From JAWKIJ01 sp041394325 (GTDB taxonomy: Bacteria > Actinomycetota > Acidimicrobiia > Acidimicrobiales > Microtrichaceae), in assembly GCA_041394325.1 (NCBI GenBank), contig JAWKIJ010000001.1, positions 186,001 through 250,000 on the forward strand: a DNA stretch of 64,000 bases. The letters run 5' to 3'. Shown here in pieces: positions 7,963 to 17,706 of this stretch. Within the stretch, counting starts at the first letter, position 1, and the number at the start of each line of letters is the position of its first letter. Made by a program: the position numbers and the translations under genes. Below the pieces are notes generated by a model. That model was not told where the DNA came from and made no database searches. It worked only from the letters and a program-made list of their open reading frames with translations.

Positions 7963-8970
7963 TCAGCCGCGGCGGTTGAGCTGCGCGAGCCGCCCCACCA
8001 GCACCTCGACCACCACCTCGTTGCCCAACCCGGTCGCGCCCCGTAGATCGGCGTCCGCCGCCGCGAGCAGGCGCACGGCGCGGGCCAATCGTTCACCGCC
8101 CATCCGGTTGGCCTGCGCGAGTGCCTTCTTCGCGGGGAAGGTCGACCCCTTCATGCCGAGCAGTGCCGCGGCGTCCTTCTCCCCGACCACACAGGCCCCG
8201 TCGAGGCGCACCATTCGGGTGATGTGGGTGGACAACGAAGCCATGATCTGCAGGGGATGACGCGAACCGCCGTTCATCATCCGTGCGGCACTGGCAACCG
8301 CCGCGGTGACGTCACCCCGATCGATGGCATCGGTCAGGTCCCACGGCGGGATCGAGCCCGGCTCCCCGACATAGGGCTCGATGTCGTCGGGACCGAGGCG
8401 GGAACGATCGGGAAACGCCGCGGCGAGCACCCGCAGCACACCGCCGAGGCGACTGAGATCCTCCCCGAGACGTGCGGTCAGGAACTGCTTGGCCGCCGCG
8501 TCGATTCGCACACCGGACGCGGCGATCTGCTCGTCGACCCAGGCCGCACGATCGGCGGACCGGGTGCCGACATCGGTTTGGTGGACAACACCTCCCGCCT
8601 CCGCAACGGCGTTCAACAGTGCCTTGGGCACCGGGTTCGCCCGCTGGTTCGCCCCTTGGGGCTTCTCCCAGACCAGGAGCAACCTCGTCTCGGGGCTCGG
8701 ATCCCCGAGGTAGCGGACGAGCGGGTCCACCGCCTTCGAGTCGAGGCGGGCGGCGTTGCGGATCACGATGATCCGCTCTCCGAACATCGACACCGCACCC
8801 GCCGCCATCACCGCGTCGGCAAGGCCCTCGTCGAGGTCCGCGTCGAACACGTCGACGACCTCGTCGTGGGATCGCCCCCCCAGCATCTCACGGAGCTGTG
8901 CGGTCGCCGCGTCACCGATCAGCACCGGGTCGCTCCCCTTGAGCAGCACGATCGGCGCACCGTCAGGCAT
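7963..8970 (-). CDS. holA: DNA polymerase III delta subunit
   Basis: The clamp-loader delta subunit, about 335 residues, which opens the beta sliding clamp. Landmarks include VLLKGSDPVLI at the start (a P-loop-like strand without Walker function), WVDEQIAASGVRIDAAAKQFL in the linker, and IPPWDLTDAIDRGD with HPLQIMASLSTHITRMVRL in the C-terminal domain. ATG 8970 is supported by GGAGGG eight bases upstream. The gene follows comEC and faces rpsT, as in many actinobacteria and Firmicutes. Confidence 0.92.
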   Translation of the reverse strand: MPDGAPIVLLKGSDPVLIGDAATAQLREMLGGRSHDEVVDVFDADLDEGLADAVMAAGAVSMFGERIIVIRNAARLDSKAVDPLVRYLGDPSPETRLLLVWEKPQGANQRANPVPKALLNAVAEAGGVVHQTDVGTRSADRAAWVDEQIAASGVRIDAAAKQFLTARLGEDLSRLGGVLRVLAAAFPDRSRLGPDDIEPYVGEPGSIPPWDLTDAIDRGDVTAAVASAARMMNGGSRHPLQIMASLSTHITRMVRLDGACVVGEKDAAALLGMKGSTFPAKKALAQANRMGGERLARAVRLLAAADADLRGATGLGNEVVVEVLVGRLAQLNRRG

Positions 8971-9262
8971 CGGACCGACCCTCCATGACGGTACCCGGAC
9001 CTCGATGGTGGGCCCGGAGCGTCCGAACGACGAGCCGAACACGCCGGACCGATGCCCCCGCCTCATCCGATGCGGTGGAGCCGCCCGAATCGTCGGCGGC
9101 TGCGGAGCCGGCCGAGGAGCCTGGGCGCGTGGGGTCCATCTCGGCGAGTGCCACACGGGCGATCCATTCACCCCACTCCGCGGTACCCCGCGGCGGACAC
9201 CGATCCACCGCTCGACGGTAGCCCGCCGACCAACCTGGCCCGCACCCTCGGCGTATGCCCGG

Positions 9263-11161
9263 TCAGCGGCGATGCACCGACCGGAGATCGTCCGCGACGC
9301 GCAGCCGGATCGATCCGACGCCGACGACCCCCGGCACGAGCGGATGTGCGCCCAAGACGTCGTCGGGCTCACGAGCGACGACGGCTCCGAGCGAGACGAC
9401 CTCGCGCAACGTGGCGATCCCCTCGGTTGCCGGAGACCCACGAGCGGTCACGAGCACGAGACCGACCGTGTCCACCCGTGCGCGGGCGAGGCCGGTGATC
9501 ACCGCGTCGACTCGTGCTCCGCCGGGCCACCAGAGCACGGAGGAGCTCGTGTCCCGCCACAACGTCGCGCCGCCGACGGAGCGGTGCTCGACGCCGACGG
9601 GTCGATCGAAGCGACCGCCCACGTCGGCGAGCACCGCGGCGACCGCCACCACGACCACCACCCTCCTCAACCCGCCGGCCCACTCGCGACGCGGACCCTT
9701 GCCGGCCGAACACGGCCGGCGACCGACCCCGAGCGGCCGACGGTCGATGACACCGGCCGACCCCGAACGCGAACCGTGTCGCAACGCGACGCCCGCCACC
9801 GCCGATGCCACCACCGCAGTGCCGACCGGACCGATCCGCGGCAGGCCCGGAGCGGCGCCGAACCGTGCCATGAGATCGAGCCACCACAGGAACGCCCGTG
9901 TGGGGATGTGGAGCACAGCGGCCGGACGTCCGCCGAGCACTCCCGCCAACAGGCCCGCGGTGACACCCCACATCATCACCCCGGCCGCGGCGCCCGCCGC
10001 CAACAGGTTCGTGAGTGGACCGAGCAGGGGGACCGAGCCGGCGAAGCCCACGACGAGGGGCCCGACGGCCGCCTCCGCCGAGATCGACCCGCAGATGCCC
10101 CGCAAGGCCCATCCCCGCCACCCGGCGTGTGGGTCCGCATCCGCGAATACCCGCCGGACGTCGCCGGCTCGCCCCGAAGCGACGATCGCCATGAGCGGCT
10201 CGTACCACCAGAGCAGACCGGCGGTGGCCGCCACCGAGAGCCGAAAGCCGGTGGACCACACCAGCAGGGGGTCGAGCATCAGCAACACCACGAGCGCGAC
10301 GCCGAACAGCCGATGCCGACCGACGAACCGGCCGCTCCACGTGGCGACGACCTGCACCCCCACCATGGCCGCGGCACGAAGGACCGACGGCTCGAAGCGC
10401 ACCACGAACACGAACCCACACACCATGGCGGCGGTGAGCGCCGCCCGCACGGCGAGCGGGCTCCGAGACGTCAACGGCGACAACAACAGGAGGACGAAGC
10501 CGAGGTTCTGGCCCGACACCACCAACAGATGAGCGAGCCCCGACGCTCGGAACCGCGCTCGAGCAGCGGCATCCTGGAGACGGTCGTCACCGAGGACCAC
10601 GCCGTCGAACAACGCCCGCTGTGCATGGGGGATCGACGATGCCCCCTTCTGGATCCGACCCCTTACCCACTGGGCGCCGCCCCACCACGGCGCGGGCCGA
10701 CCCGGCGAACGTGCAACCCGGACCACGAGTTCTCCTGCGAGGTGCCGCGACGCTCGGACCGGCCACGCCACGTCCGATCGTCCGGCCCAACCCGAGACCT
10801 GCACCGTGGATCCCACCGCCAATCCCTCGATCGTCTCGGCGGCTTCGCCATCAGCGGTCGCATCCCAGTGCCGTCCACCCACCTCGAGGACGGTTCGAAC
10901 CCGGGACCACGACTTCTCGGGGTCTCGGAGAACGGTCGCTGTCTCGCCGCGAACCGCCCGTGGCGAGGTGAGCAGGCCGCGTTCGGCGGATGCCGCGAGC
11001 GAGCCGACCGCCACGATCACCGCCAGTGCGACGACCCGGGGGCGTCGGACGGCTAGCGCGACCGCGCCGAGCGGTGCCAGCACCCACCATGGACACGGCA
11101 CGGCCATCATCGCGGCGACCCAGGACACGACGCTCAGCGCGACGACCTGTGCCTCGCTCAT
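9263..11161 (-). CDS. comEC: ComEC/Rec2-type DNA uptake channel
   Basis: A 632-residue polytopic membrane protein that carries single-stranded DNA across the membrane during transformation. Two or three N-terminal hydrophobic segments are followed by the DUF4131-like region and then the competence domain with HLLVVSGQNLGFVLLLL (the HLlaiSGlhv motif). The C-terminal part is not a recognisable metallo-beta-lactamase domain with HxHxDH; only a short remnant follows the last membrane segment, so the protein resembles ComEC forms lacking the nuclease-like domain. The start overlaps the comEA stop (ATGA). Together the pair suggests a DNA uptake route, though no pilus motor is in view. Confidence 0.88.
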   Translation of the reverse strand: MSEAQVVALSVVSWVAAMMAVPCPWWVLAPLGAVALAVRRPRVVALAVIVAVGSLAASAERGLLTSPRAVRGETATVLRDPEKSWSRVRTVLEVGGRHWDATADGEAAETIEGLAVGSTVQVSGWAGRSDVAWPVRASRHLAGELVVRVARSPGRPAPWWGGAQWVRGRIQKGASSIPHAQRALFDGVVLGDDRLQDAAARARFRASGLAHLLVVSGQNLGFVLLLLSPLTSRSPLAVRAALTAAMVCGFVFVVRFEPSVLRAAAMVGVQVVATWSGRFVGRHRLFGVALVVLLMLDPLLVWSTGFRLSVAATAGLLWWYEPLMAIVASGRAGDVRRVFADADPHAGWRGWALRGICGSISAEAAVGPLVVGFAGSVPLLGPLTNLLAAGAAAGVMMWGVTAGLLAGVLGGRPAAVLHIPTRAFLWWLDLMARFGAAPGLPRIGPVGTAVVASAVAGVALRHGSRSGSAGVIDRRPLGVGRRPCSAGKGPRREWAGGLRRVVVVVAVAAVLADVGGRFDRPVGVEHRSVGGATLWRDTSSSVLWWPGGARVDAVITGLARARVDTVGLVLVTARGSPATEGIATLREVVSLGAVVAREPDDVLGAHPLVPGVVGVGSIRLRVADDLRSVHRR

Positions 11162-11978
11162 CGACCCGCGTGCACCAACGGCTGCAACGACTCCCATTTC
11201 GCCGGGCCGATCCCGCGTACCTCCTGAAGCTCGTCGGCCGAGGAGAAGCGTCCGTGTCGGGACCGATACGCCACGATCGCCGCAGCGATGGACGGCCCCA
11301 CCCCGGGAGGGCGTCGAGTTGCTCGGCGGTCGCGGTGTTGATGTCGATCGGGTTCGCCGCGGTCGGCGTCCCGTTCGCCCCCGGGGAACCACTCGGTGAT
11401 GCACCCCCTCCTCCGGGAGCCACCGACACCATCGGGACCGCAACCGGATCGGGTTGGCCGAGGACCGGTACGTCGACCCGGGCGCCGTCGGGCACCGGCG
11501 CGGCGAGGTTGATGCGACCCGTGTCGGCATCGGGTCGCAGTCCGCCTGCCGCCCGGATGGCGTCGTCGACCCGCGCCCCGGGGGACAGGTGCACGAGCCC
11601 TCCGCGGAGCACCGCCCCCGCGACGTGGACCACGAGGCCCCCCGCCTCGCCGCCGGCACCCCCGGGCGGATCGGTCGTCGCCGAAGGGGCGATACTCGGC
11701 CGCTCCGATGCCGCGGACTCCGCCGGCACGGTCCGAAGCGGCTGGTCGCGTGCGGTTCGGGGAAGGGTCACGGTTGGCGGCTCCGGGTCGATCCACCACG
11801 TCGCCGCCACGACGACCGATCCGACGACGACCATCGCGACCGCGACGAACTGCCACGGCGGCGTGGTGATCACACCGCGTCGGACCAGCATCCACCACGC
11901 GGTGAGGACGCCACTTTCGGCGGACTCGGCCCGGACCGTGCGGCCCATTCGCTCGCCCAACGCATCCTGCCCGTCCAC
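11158..11978 (-). CDS. comEA: ComEA-like DNA-binding competence protein, frame broken
   Basis: A membrane-anchored DNA receptor that passes DNA to ComEC. The order is a cytoplasmic start, one membrane helix (VAVAMVVVGSVVVAATWWI), a Pro/Thr/Ser-rich linker, a SLBB domain (VVHVAGAVLRGGLVHLSPG to RVDVPVLG), then a helix-hairpin-helix pair. The HhH pair is split: INTATAEQLDALPG is in one frame and VGPSIAAAIVAYRSRHGRF to the stop at 11158 in another. One G is missing from a G-run at about 11301-11304; restoring it gives the ComEA core DALPGVGPSIA. GTG 11978 has GGGAG five bases upstream. The stop overlaps comEC. Confidence 0.88.
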
Positions 11979-12095
11979 GTCGACTCCCGTCGTGGTGGGG
12001 TTCGTGGAGGGGAAGCGTCTCGACGGGCTTCGCGATCGCGGCTCCCGTCGGCCCTCGAAGCGTACTCGGCGGACCGTCGGCCGGCCGAGCGCCCG

Positions 12096-14867
12096 TCATT
12101 GCTCGATGAGCAGCGCTCCCACCCGGTCCGCCGCAGCGGCCTCGAGCGCGTCGACGGTGGTGACGGACGCCTCGATGTCGGTCCAGCCGTCGAGCACCGC
12201 GACGAGCACGGCGTCGCATTGCAGGAGGATCTCCCGAACGGGCAGGACACCCGGTACCGGTGGGAGGTTCAACACCACCAGGGAGTGGGTTGCCAGATCG
12301 CCGATCACCGCGACCAACTCGCTCTCGTCCAGCACGACGGAACGGTCGGCCAGAAGTCGGCGCGAACCGGCCGGGAGCACGGAGAGCTCGGCATCGGAAC
12401 CGCGCAACAACCGGCGGAACGGACGGGGCAGCCGCCACCGCGGCAACGGGCGGAGGACCTCGTCGATCGACGCCCCGCCGGTCGCGACGTCGACCAGACC
12501 ACGACGTCGAGCCATTCCCATCTGACGGGACAGTGACCGAAGGCGGACGTCGAGATCGACCAGGACGACTTGTTCGCGTCCGATGTGGCACATCGCGCAC
12601 GCGAGGCCCGTAACCGTTCGCGACTGGAGGGTCGCTATGGAGTTCGCTGTGGTGGCGATCACCCGGGGAATACCCGCGCACGCCTGCTCGACCTGCTCTG
12701 CGGCCGTCGCGTACACCCCGGCCACGTTGCGTGGCGTTCCCCCGAGGACCGGTCTCGACACCGTCGCGACGGTGGGGATCGGCAGCTGGTCCGACATCTC
12801 CTCGGTGGTGCTGAGCCGCGCACGCCGATGCGCCCAGAGGCCGTACAACATCACCGTCAATGCAGCGAGTCCCGCGCCCAGGAGGGCGTCGATGATCGCT
12901 CGGGGTGCGGTCACGGTGGTGACCGGATCGTCGAAGGTGTGCAGGTACAGCGGACCGCGGTACTCCGGATCGATGTCGGGGGTGATCGAGCGAATGTCGG
13001 CCGAGGACACCGCCGAGGTCGTCCTGGTCTGCTCGACGAGCGCGTCGAGCGAATCCAACAGCACCGAACCCATTCGGCGTGTCTCGTCGGGCTTGGTGGA
13101 GCTCGCGGTGATGCGGACGACCGGACCGAAGTTGGGTCGTGTCGCGTCGATCATGGTGCGCAACCGGTCTACGGGGATCCGCAGCCCGGCACGGGCCCGA
13201 ACCTCGGTGAGGTACAGGTCGGAACGGGCCATGTTCAAGACGGTCTGGATCCGGCTGTTTCCCGCCGAGATGCCCAGCCGGGGATTGGTCTTGTCGAGGT
13301 CCAACACCAGGACCCGTGCGTAGGAGTGGTATTCGGTGACCCCGAAGGCCTTCGCCCCGACGAAGCACGACACACCCACGACCAACGCGGCCGCCGCCGC
13401 CGTCCAGCGCACCGGGTATCGCATGCGCAGATCCATCGGTGCCGCAGCGGTCCGCTCGGGCAGCGGCCCGTCACGCTCGCCGAACCACCCGACGGCTCGC
13501 AGACCTCGTCGCCGGCGGAGGCGGTCGGCGCGTCCGGTCAACGGCGCCCTGGCGAACAGAGCCCCGGCGACCCCCACGATCATCCAGTGGAACTTCAGGT
13601 TGTACACCGACGAGAACACGGCCGCGGCCATCAGGGAGAGGTTGCAGCCGGCCATCGCCCATGCCCACTCGCCCCAACGGGTCCTGCGGATGTCCCACAG
13701 GTTCCAGAAGATGACGAGCTGGGTGAGCAGGTGCAGCGTGAGCCCGACGATGCCGAGGTCCAACAGGACCGTGAGGTAGGTGTTGTGTATCTCGATCGCC
13801 GCGCTGCGGTTCGGGAGCTGGTTGGTGATGTCGAGGGTCGCGCCCGTGACCCTCGTGAGGATGTCGAGCATCTGCGCCCGGAAGCCGCCGATGGAGAACC
13901 CCTGGATGGGGTGTACCCCGATCGACTTCACCGCGGCGTTCCAGAGATCGATTCGACCGGCCCCCGCGTCGCCGAAGAACGCGGTGAGCGAGTACCGGTC
14001 CGGGTTCATCACGGCGGCCAACACCACGCCCAGGGCGACCGTCGATGCGCCGGCGAGGCTGCTGATCGCCCGTTGGTTCGGGGTGAGTCCGGGATAGGTG
14101 ACGAACAGGTACAGGATCAGGACGCCGGCGGCAATCAGCCCCGATCGGGATCCCGTGGTCACCAGGGCCACGAGGAACCACACGAGCACGCCGGTGTAGA
14201 GGAGCTTGCCCCAGATCGTGCGCGCCCGCCGGATGAACACGACCGTCACCGCGATCGCCACCGCCAACAATGCGGCATAGAAGTTGGCGTTGCCCGTGAG
14301 ACCGGTGATCCGGCTCTCCCCGCCCAGATCCTCGTTGACGTCTCGGATCTTGCGGAACAGGAAGTACGACAAGACAGCGATCGGCACTCCGGTCCACAAC
14401 CACGCCTTCATCGACCGGCTGAAGTGCTCTTCGTCCTCGACCAGCAGCATGATGATCAGGCCGTAGATGAAGCCGAGCGCGAGCTCGAGGATCCCACGAC
14501 CCCATTCGACGATCTCCGCAGCCCAGAACGCACTGAGGAGTGCCCACACGAACAGCAACGCCGGCATCACCCATGCCCGCGGCAACAGGGCCGGCGGCTT
14601 CCACCCGGTGCCAACGCGTGCGATGACGACGAAGGTCGCGAGGGCCGCGACCACCCGACCGGTACGGACCGGACCGACGCCGAGCGAGTCGAACCACATC
14701 GTGATGATTGCGATCTCGACCACGATCGCGGGTCGGCTGAGCACCAGTGCGAAGGCCGCGACCGCGAGGCACATCGCGCCCAGGACGATCATGAGGATCA
14801 GGTTCGATCCGAGGAAGCCGATCGCCAGCACGGCGGCGAGCGCGGCGGCAAGCTCGACGGCAACCAC
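12096..14867 (-). CDS. Wzy/O-antigen-ligase-like, Wzz-like and pseudo-BY-kinase fusion
   Basis: One 923-codon frame with three parts. Residues 1-450 form a polytopic O-antigen ligase/polymerase (Wzy_C) domain with TTGSRSGLIAAGVLILYL, GRIDLWNAAVKSIGVHPI and EIHNTYLTVLLDLGIVGL. Residues about 478-715 form a Wzz-like chain-length region, a periplasmic segment between two membrane helices (TAAAAALVVGVSCFVGAKAF and ALLGAGLAALTVMLYGLW). Residues about 735-923 resemble a Wzc/CpsD tyrosine-kinase P-loop domain with the Walker A' strand VVLVDLDVRLRSLSRQMG, but the Walker A position reads TTANSIATLQSRTVT, without GKS/T, and no Tyr-rich tail follows. ATP use is therefore doubtful. M478 could be a separate start, and an undetected frameshift could have joined two genes. 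The GTG start has only a distant GGAG. Confidence 0.72.
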   Translation of the reverse strand: MVAVELAAALAAVLAIGFLGSNLILMIVLGAMCLAVAAFALVLSRPAIVVEIAIITMWFDSLGVGPVRTGRVVAALATFVVIARVGTGWKPPALLPRAWVMPALLFVWALLSAFWAAEIVEWGRGILELALGFIYGLIIMLLVEDEEHFSRSMKAWLWTGVPIAVLSYFLFRKIRDVNEDLGGESRITGLTGNANFYAALLAVAIAVTVVFIRRARTIWGKLLYTGVLVWFLVALVTTGSRSGLIAAGVLILYLFVTYPGLTPNQRAISSLAGASTVALGVVLAAVMNPDRYSLTAFFGDAGAGRIDLWNAAVKSIGVHPIQGFSIGGFRAQMLDILTRVTGATLDITNQLPNRSAAIEIHNTYLTVLLDLGIVGLTLHLLTQLVIFWNLWDIRRTRWGEWAWAMAGCNLSLMAAAVFSSVYNLKFHWMIVGVAGALFARAPLTGRADRLRRRRGLRAVGWFGERDGPLPERTAAAPMDLRMRYPVRWTAAAAALVVGVSCFVGAKAFGVTEYHSYARVLVLDLDKTNPRLGISAGNSRIQTVLNMARSDLYLTEVRARAGLRIPVDRLRTMIDATRPNFGPVVRITASSTKPDETRRMGSVLLDSLDALVEQTRTTSAVSSADIRSITPDIDPEYRGPLYLHTFDDPVTTVTAPRAIIDALLGAGLAALTVMLYGLWAHRRARLSTTEEMSDQLPIPTVATVSRPVLGGTPRNVAGVYATAAEQVEQACAGIPRVIATTANSIATLQSRTVTGLACAMCHIGREQVVLVDLDVRLRSLSRQMGMARRRGLVDVATGGASIDEVLRPLPRWRLPRPFRRLLRGSDAELSVLPAGSRRLLADRSVVLDESELVAVIGDLATHSLVVLNLPPVPGVLPVREILLQCDAVLVAVLDGWTDIEASVTTVDALEAAAADRVGALLIEQ

Positions 14868-14929
14868 CGCGGCGCGGGCTCCACGCTCCGAGAGCGTCAG
14901 GGGGAAGCGACGTGGGCAGGGCCACGCGG

Positions 14930-15637
14930 TCAGAACAGCCGGCTGGTGAGTCGGCGGCGGTACTCGGCGGTACGGGGATCGTCGGGACCCATGACCTCGA
15001 GCAGGTCGACGTAGCGCTGCCGGGCGTCGTCGTCGCCCTTGACACGGTCGAGCAACGACTCGAGTTCGGCCGCGGGATCGGTCGGGGCGCCACCGGCCCC
15101 CGCTGTGCGGGCCAACGCCTGGATGCGGCGCACGTCGGGGGTCTCGGCGATCCGGGCGAGGAGGGCGAGTGCCTCGGCGGGCTCGCCGCGACCGACCAGC
15201 AGTTCGGCGAGAGCGGTCACGGCAGGCGGATGGTCCGCCTCGATGTCGAGAGCGGCGCGCAGCGACGCCTCGTCACCCGAACGGACCAGCCGTTCGAGTT
15301 CGGTTTCCTCGACCGTGGGAAGGAGCCTGGCGACGAACTCGCGAACGAACGGTTCGCCCTGCGCCCCGACGAACTGGTCGACGACACGTTGCTCGCGCAT
15401 TGCGAAGACCGCCGGTATGCCCTGCACTCGGAACGCCTGCGCGACCACGGGATTGGCGTCGACGTCCACCTTGGCCAGGTCGACGTGACCGTCGGCCTCG
15501 GCGACGACACGTTCGAGGATCGGGCCGAGCGTCCGGCACGGCCCACACCACTCGGCCCAGAGGTCGATGACCACGGGAACCTGCATCGACCGCTGGACGA
15601 CCAGGGTCTCGAACGTCGCATCGGTCACGTCCACCAT
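14930..15637 (-). CDS. cnoX: Thioredoxin with TPR-like C-terminal domain (CnoX/YbbN type)
   Basis: A 235-residue protein. Residues 1-105 are a thioredoxin fold with the redox motif LWAEWCGPCRTLGPIL and cis-proline in QGIPAVFAM. Residues 110-235 are helical TPR-like repeats, as in YbbN/CnoX, a chaperedoxin that protects clients and hands them to DnaK or GroEL. Keeping WCGPC resembles Caulobacter CnoX rather than the E. coli form, which lost the pair. ATG 15637 has a TAGGCT box nine bases upstream and no SD sequence. Confidence 0.88.
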   Translation of the reverse strand: MVDVTDATFETLVVQRSMQVPVVIDLWAEWCGPCRTLGPILERVVAEADGHVDLAKVDVDANPVVAQAFRVQGIPAVFAMREQRVVDQFVGAQGEPFVREFVARLLPTVEETELERLVRSGDEASLRAALDIEADHPPAVTALAELLVGRGEPAEALALLARIAETPDVRRIQALARTAGAGGAPTDPAAELESLLDRVKGDDDARQRYVDLLEVMGPDDPRTAEYRRRLTSRLF

Positions 15638-15704
15638 CGGCGCGCCAGCCTACGGCCCCGACGGGTTCGGACCGTGACGCACCGTTCGCGTCACCACCGA
15701 CCAC

Positions 15705-15710
15705 TAGCGT
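15705..15710 (+). promoter_or_regulatory. TAGCGT -10 box for the phosphotransferase gene
   Basis: TAGCGT lies in the 96-bp gap between the divergent thioredoxin and phosphotransferase genes. Transcription would begin near 15717, giving a leader of about 17 nt that includes GAGAGG before GTG 15734. Confidence 0.45.
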
Positions 15711-15733
15711 CGGCTCGCGGTGAGAGGACCGGT

Positions 15734-16791
15734 GTGACGACAGACGCAACGACAGACCCGCCCGGCATCGATTCCGCCGCGGTCACCACGTGGTTGCGTG
15801 AGCGCGCGTCGCGCTCGTCGAACCGCTGCGCTTCGACCCGGTGACCGGCGGCCACTCCAACCTCACCTTCGTCGTCGGCGACGAAGAGGGCGGTCGCTGG
15901 GTGCTGCGCCGTCCGCCCTTGGGCCACGTGCTCGCCACCGCACACGACATGGCACGCGAGCACCGGATCATCTCGGCTCTCGCCGGAACGCAGGTCCCCG
16001 TGCCGGCGGTCGTAGGCCTGTGCGAGGACGACTCGGTCAACGGCGCTCCCTTCTACGTCATGGACTACGTCCAAGGAACCGTCGTCCGCGACCGGGCGAC
16101 CGCGGAATCATTGGCCGACACGGCCCGCACGAACGCGTCGCGGTCTCTGGTGGACGTCCTGGCGGCGTTGCACCGGGTCGACCCCGACCGGGTCGGGGTG
16201 GGCGATCTCGGGCGACGCGACGGCTACGTCGAGCGGACGTTGCGGCGGTGGTACGGCCAAGCGGAAGCCACACGGGCCGACGGGGCCGATATCGACCTCC
16301 ACCACGTGGATGCGGTGCACGACGTGCTGGTGCGCCATCTTCCCGACCAGGTCGGAGTGTCGATCGTGCACGGCGACTACCGGCTCGACAACTGCCTGCT
16401 GCACGACGACGGATCGGTCGCGGCCGTCCTCGATTGGGAGCTGTGCACGTTGGGCGACCCGCTGGCCGACGTCGGCCTCCTGTTGGTGTACTGGACCGAC
16501 CCCGGCACGCAGGCGGTCCTGCCCCAGGCATCACCCACCGCGCTGGCGGGCTTCATGTCGCGTGAGCGGCTCCTGGAGCGCTACGCCGAGGCCTCGGGAC
16601 GAGACATCTCCGGAATCGACTACTACATCGCCCTCGGCTATTGGAAGCTGACATGCATCATCGCCGGCGTCTACGCCCGCTACGCGGCAGGTGCCATGGG
16701 GACGACCGACGAGCAGCAGGTCCGTGGCTTCGCCGAGATGTTCGACACGCTCGGCGCGATGGCGGCCGAAGCGGCGGAGCGGATTCGATGA
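15734..16791 (+). CDS. APH-family phosphotransferase (ACAD10/11 kinase-like), frame broken
   Basis: A protein-kinase-fold small-molecule kinase of the APH family. GGHSNLTFVV is the glycine loop, SIVHGDYRLDNCLLHDD the Brenner catalytic loop (D-x4-N), and VLDWELCTLGDPLADV the magnesium site. The WELCTLGDP signature is typical of ACAD10/ACAD11-type kinase domains that phosphorylate hydroxyacyl-CoA, but the substrate here is unproven. The N-terminal 24 codons (VTTDATTDPPGIDSAAVTTW) are out of frame with the rest. At 15801-15810 a GCGCGCG run appears to hold an extra CG, or to lack one base. GTG 15734 is supported by GAGAGG. The gene overlaps the PAC2 gene by four bases (ATGA). Confidence 0.85.
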
Positions 16792-17654
16792 CCGATCTGG
16801 TGACCGTGCACGACCACCCGCCGCTGTCCGAGCCGGTACTCGTGGTCGCGCTCGAAGGCTGGATCGACGCCGGCAACTGTGCGGCACAGGCCATGGCGAC
16901 CATCCTGGCCACCTCCGATACGAGCCACGTGGCGAGCTTCGACGGCGATCAGCTCCTCGACCACCGGGCACGGCGGCCGTTGCTGACACTCGACGAGGGA
17001 TGGATCGAACAGCTCACCTGGCCGAGCATCGAGCTGCTGGCGACGGTCGACCGCAACGGCCGGCATCTGCTGCTGCTGGTGGGGGCCGAGCCGGACCACG
17101 CGTGGGGAAGGTTCACGGGCGCGGTGATGAACCTGATCACGACCCTCGACGTCCGGGCGGTGATCGGCCTCGGTGCCTACCCGGCACCGGTTCCGCACAC
17201 ACGACCGTCGCACCTCGCGCTCACCAGCCCGTCACGGGAGCTGCTCGAATCCAATCCGGGCTTCGTCCGCGGCAGCATCGAGGTTCCCGCGGGGGTCCAG
17301 TCGGTGATCGAAGTGGAGGCGCACGGGTCCGGGATCGACGCGTTCGGCCTGTGGGCGCAGGTGCCGCACTACATCACCGGAATGTCGTTCCCCGCCGGTG
17401 CGGTGGCGCTCATCGAGGGGCTCCAGCTCGTCGCGGGACTGTCCTTCGACACCGAGGCGCTCACCGGCGAGGCGATCGAAACCCGCACCCGACTCGACGA
17501 GCTCGTCGCCGGCAACTCCCAACACCAGCAGATGCTGCGACAACTCGAGGAGTTGGCGGACGCGACCGAACGGACCGAGGACATGGGACGACTCCCGACC
17601 GCCGACGAGTTGGCCGAGGAGTTTCAGCAGTTCCTCCGAGATCAGGACGAATAG
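16788..17654 (+). CDS. PAC2 family protein
   Basis: A 288-residue PAC2 (proteasome assembly chaperone 2-like) protein. Landmarks are LVVALEGWIDAGNCAAQA at the N-terminus, VRAVIGLGAYPAPVPHTRP in the middle and SFPAGAVALIEGLQLVAGL near the end, followed by a helical tail. Actinobacterial members often accompany Pup-proteasome genes, but none is visible here and the biochemical role is unknown. It is translationally coupled to the phosphotransferase. Confidence 0.87.
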   Translation: MTDLVTVHDHPPLSEPVLVVALEGWIDAGNCAAQAMATILATSDTSHVASFDGDQLLDHRARRPLLTLDEGWIEQLTWPSIELLATVDRNGRHLLLLVGAEPDHAWGRFTGAVMNLITTLDVRAVIGLGAYPAPVPHTRPSHLALTSPSRELLESNPGFVRGSIEVPAGVQSVIEVEAHGSGIDAFGLWAQVPHYITGMSFPAGAVALIEGLQLVAGLSFDTEALTGEAIETRTRLDELVAGNSQHQQMLRQLEELADATERTEDMGRLPTADELAEEFQQFLRDQDE

Positions 17655-17706
17655 CCGCCGTCATGCCGGGCCGAGCCGCGTCGAGCCGGTTCGACCCGGA
17701 ATCGCG

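Noticed and set aside
8756..11056. Long plus-strand frame opposite holA and comEC
   Set aside because: Its protein is Arg/Pro/His-rich with no domain. Such antisense frames are common at this GC content.
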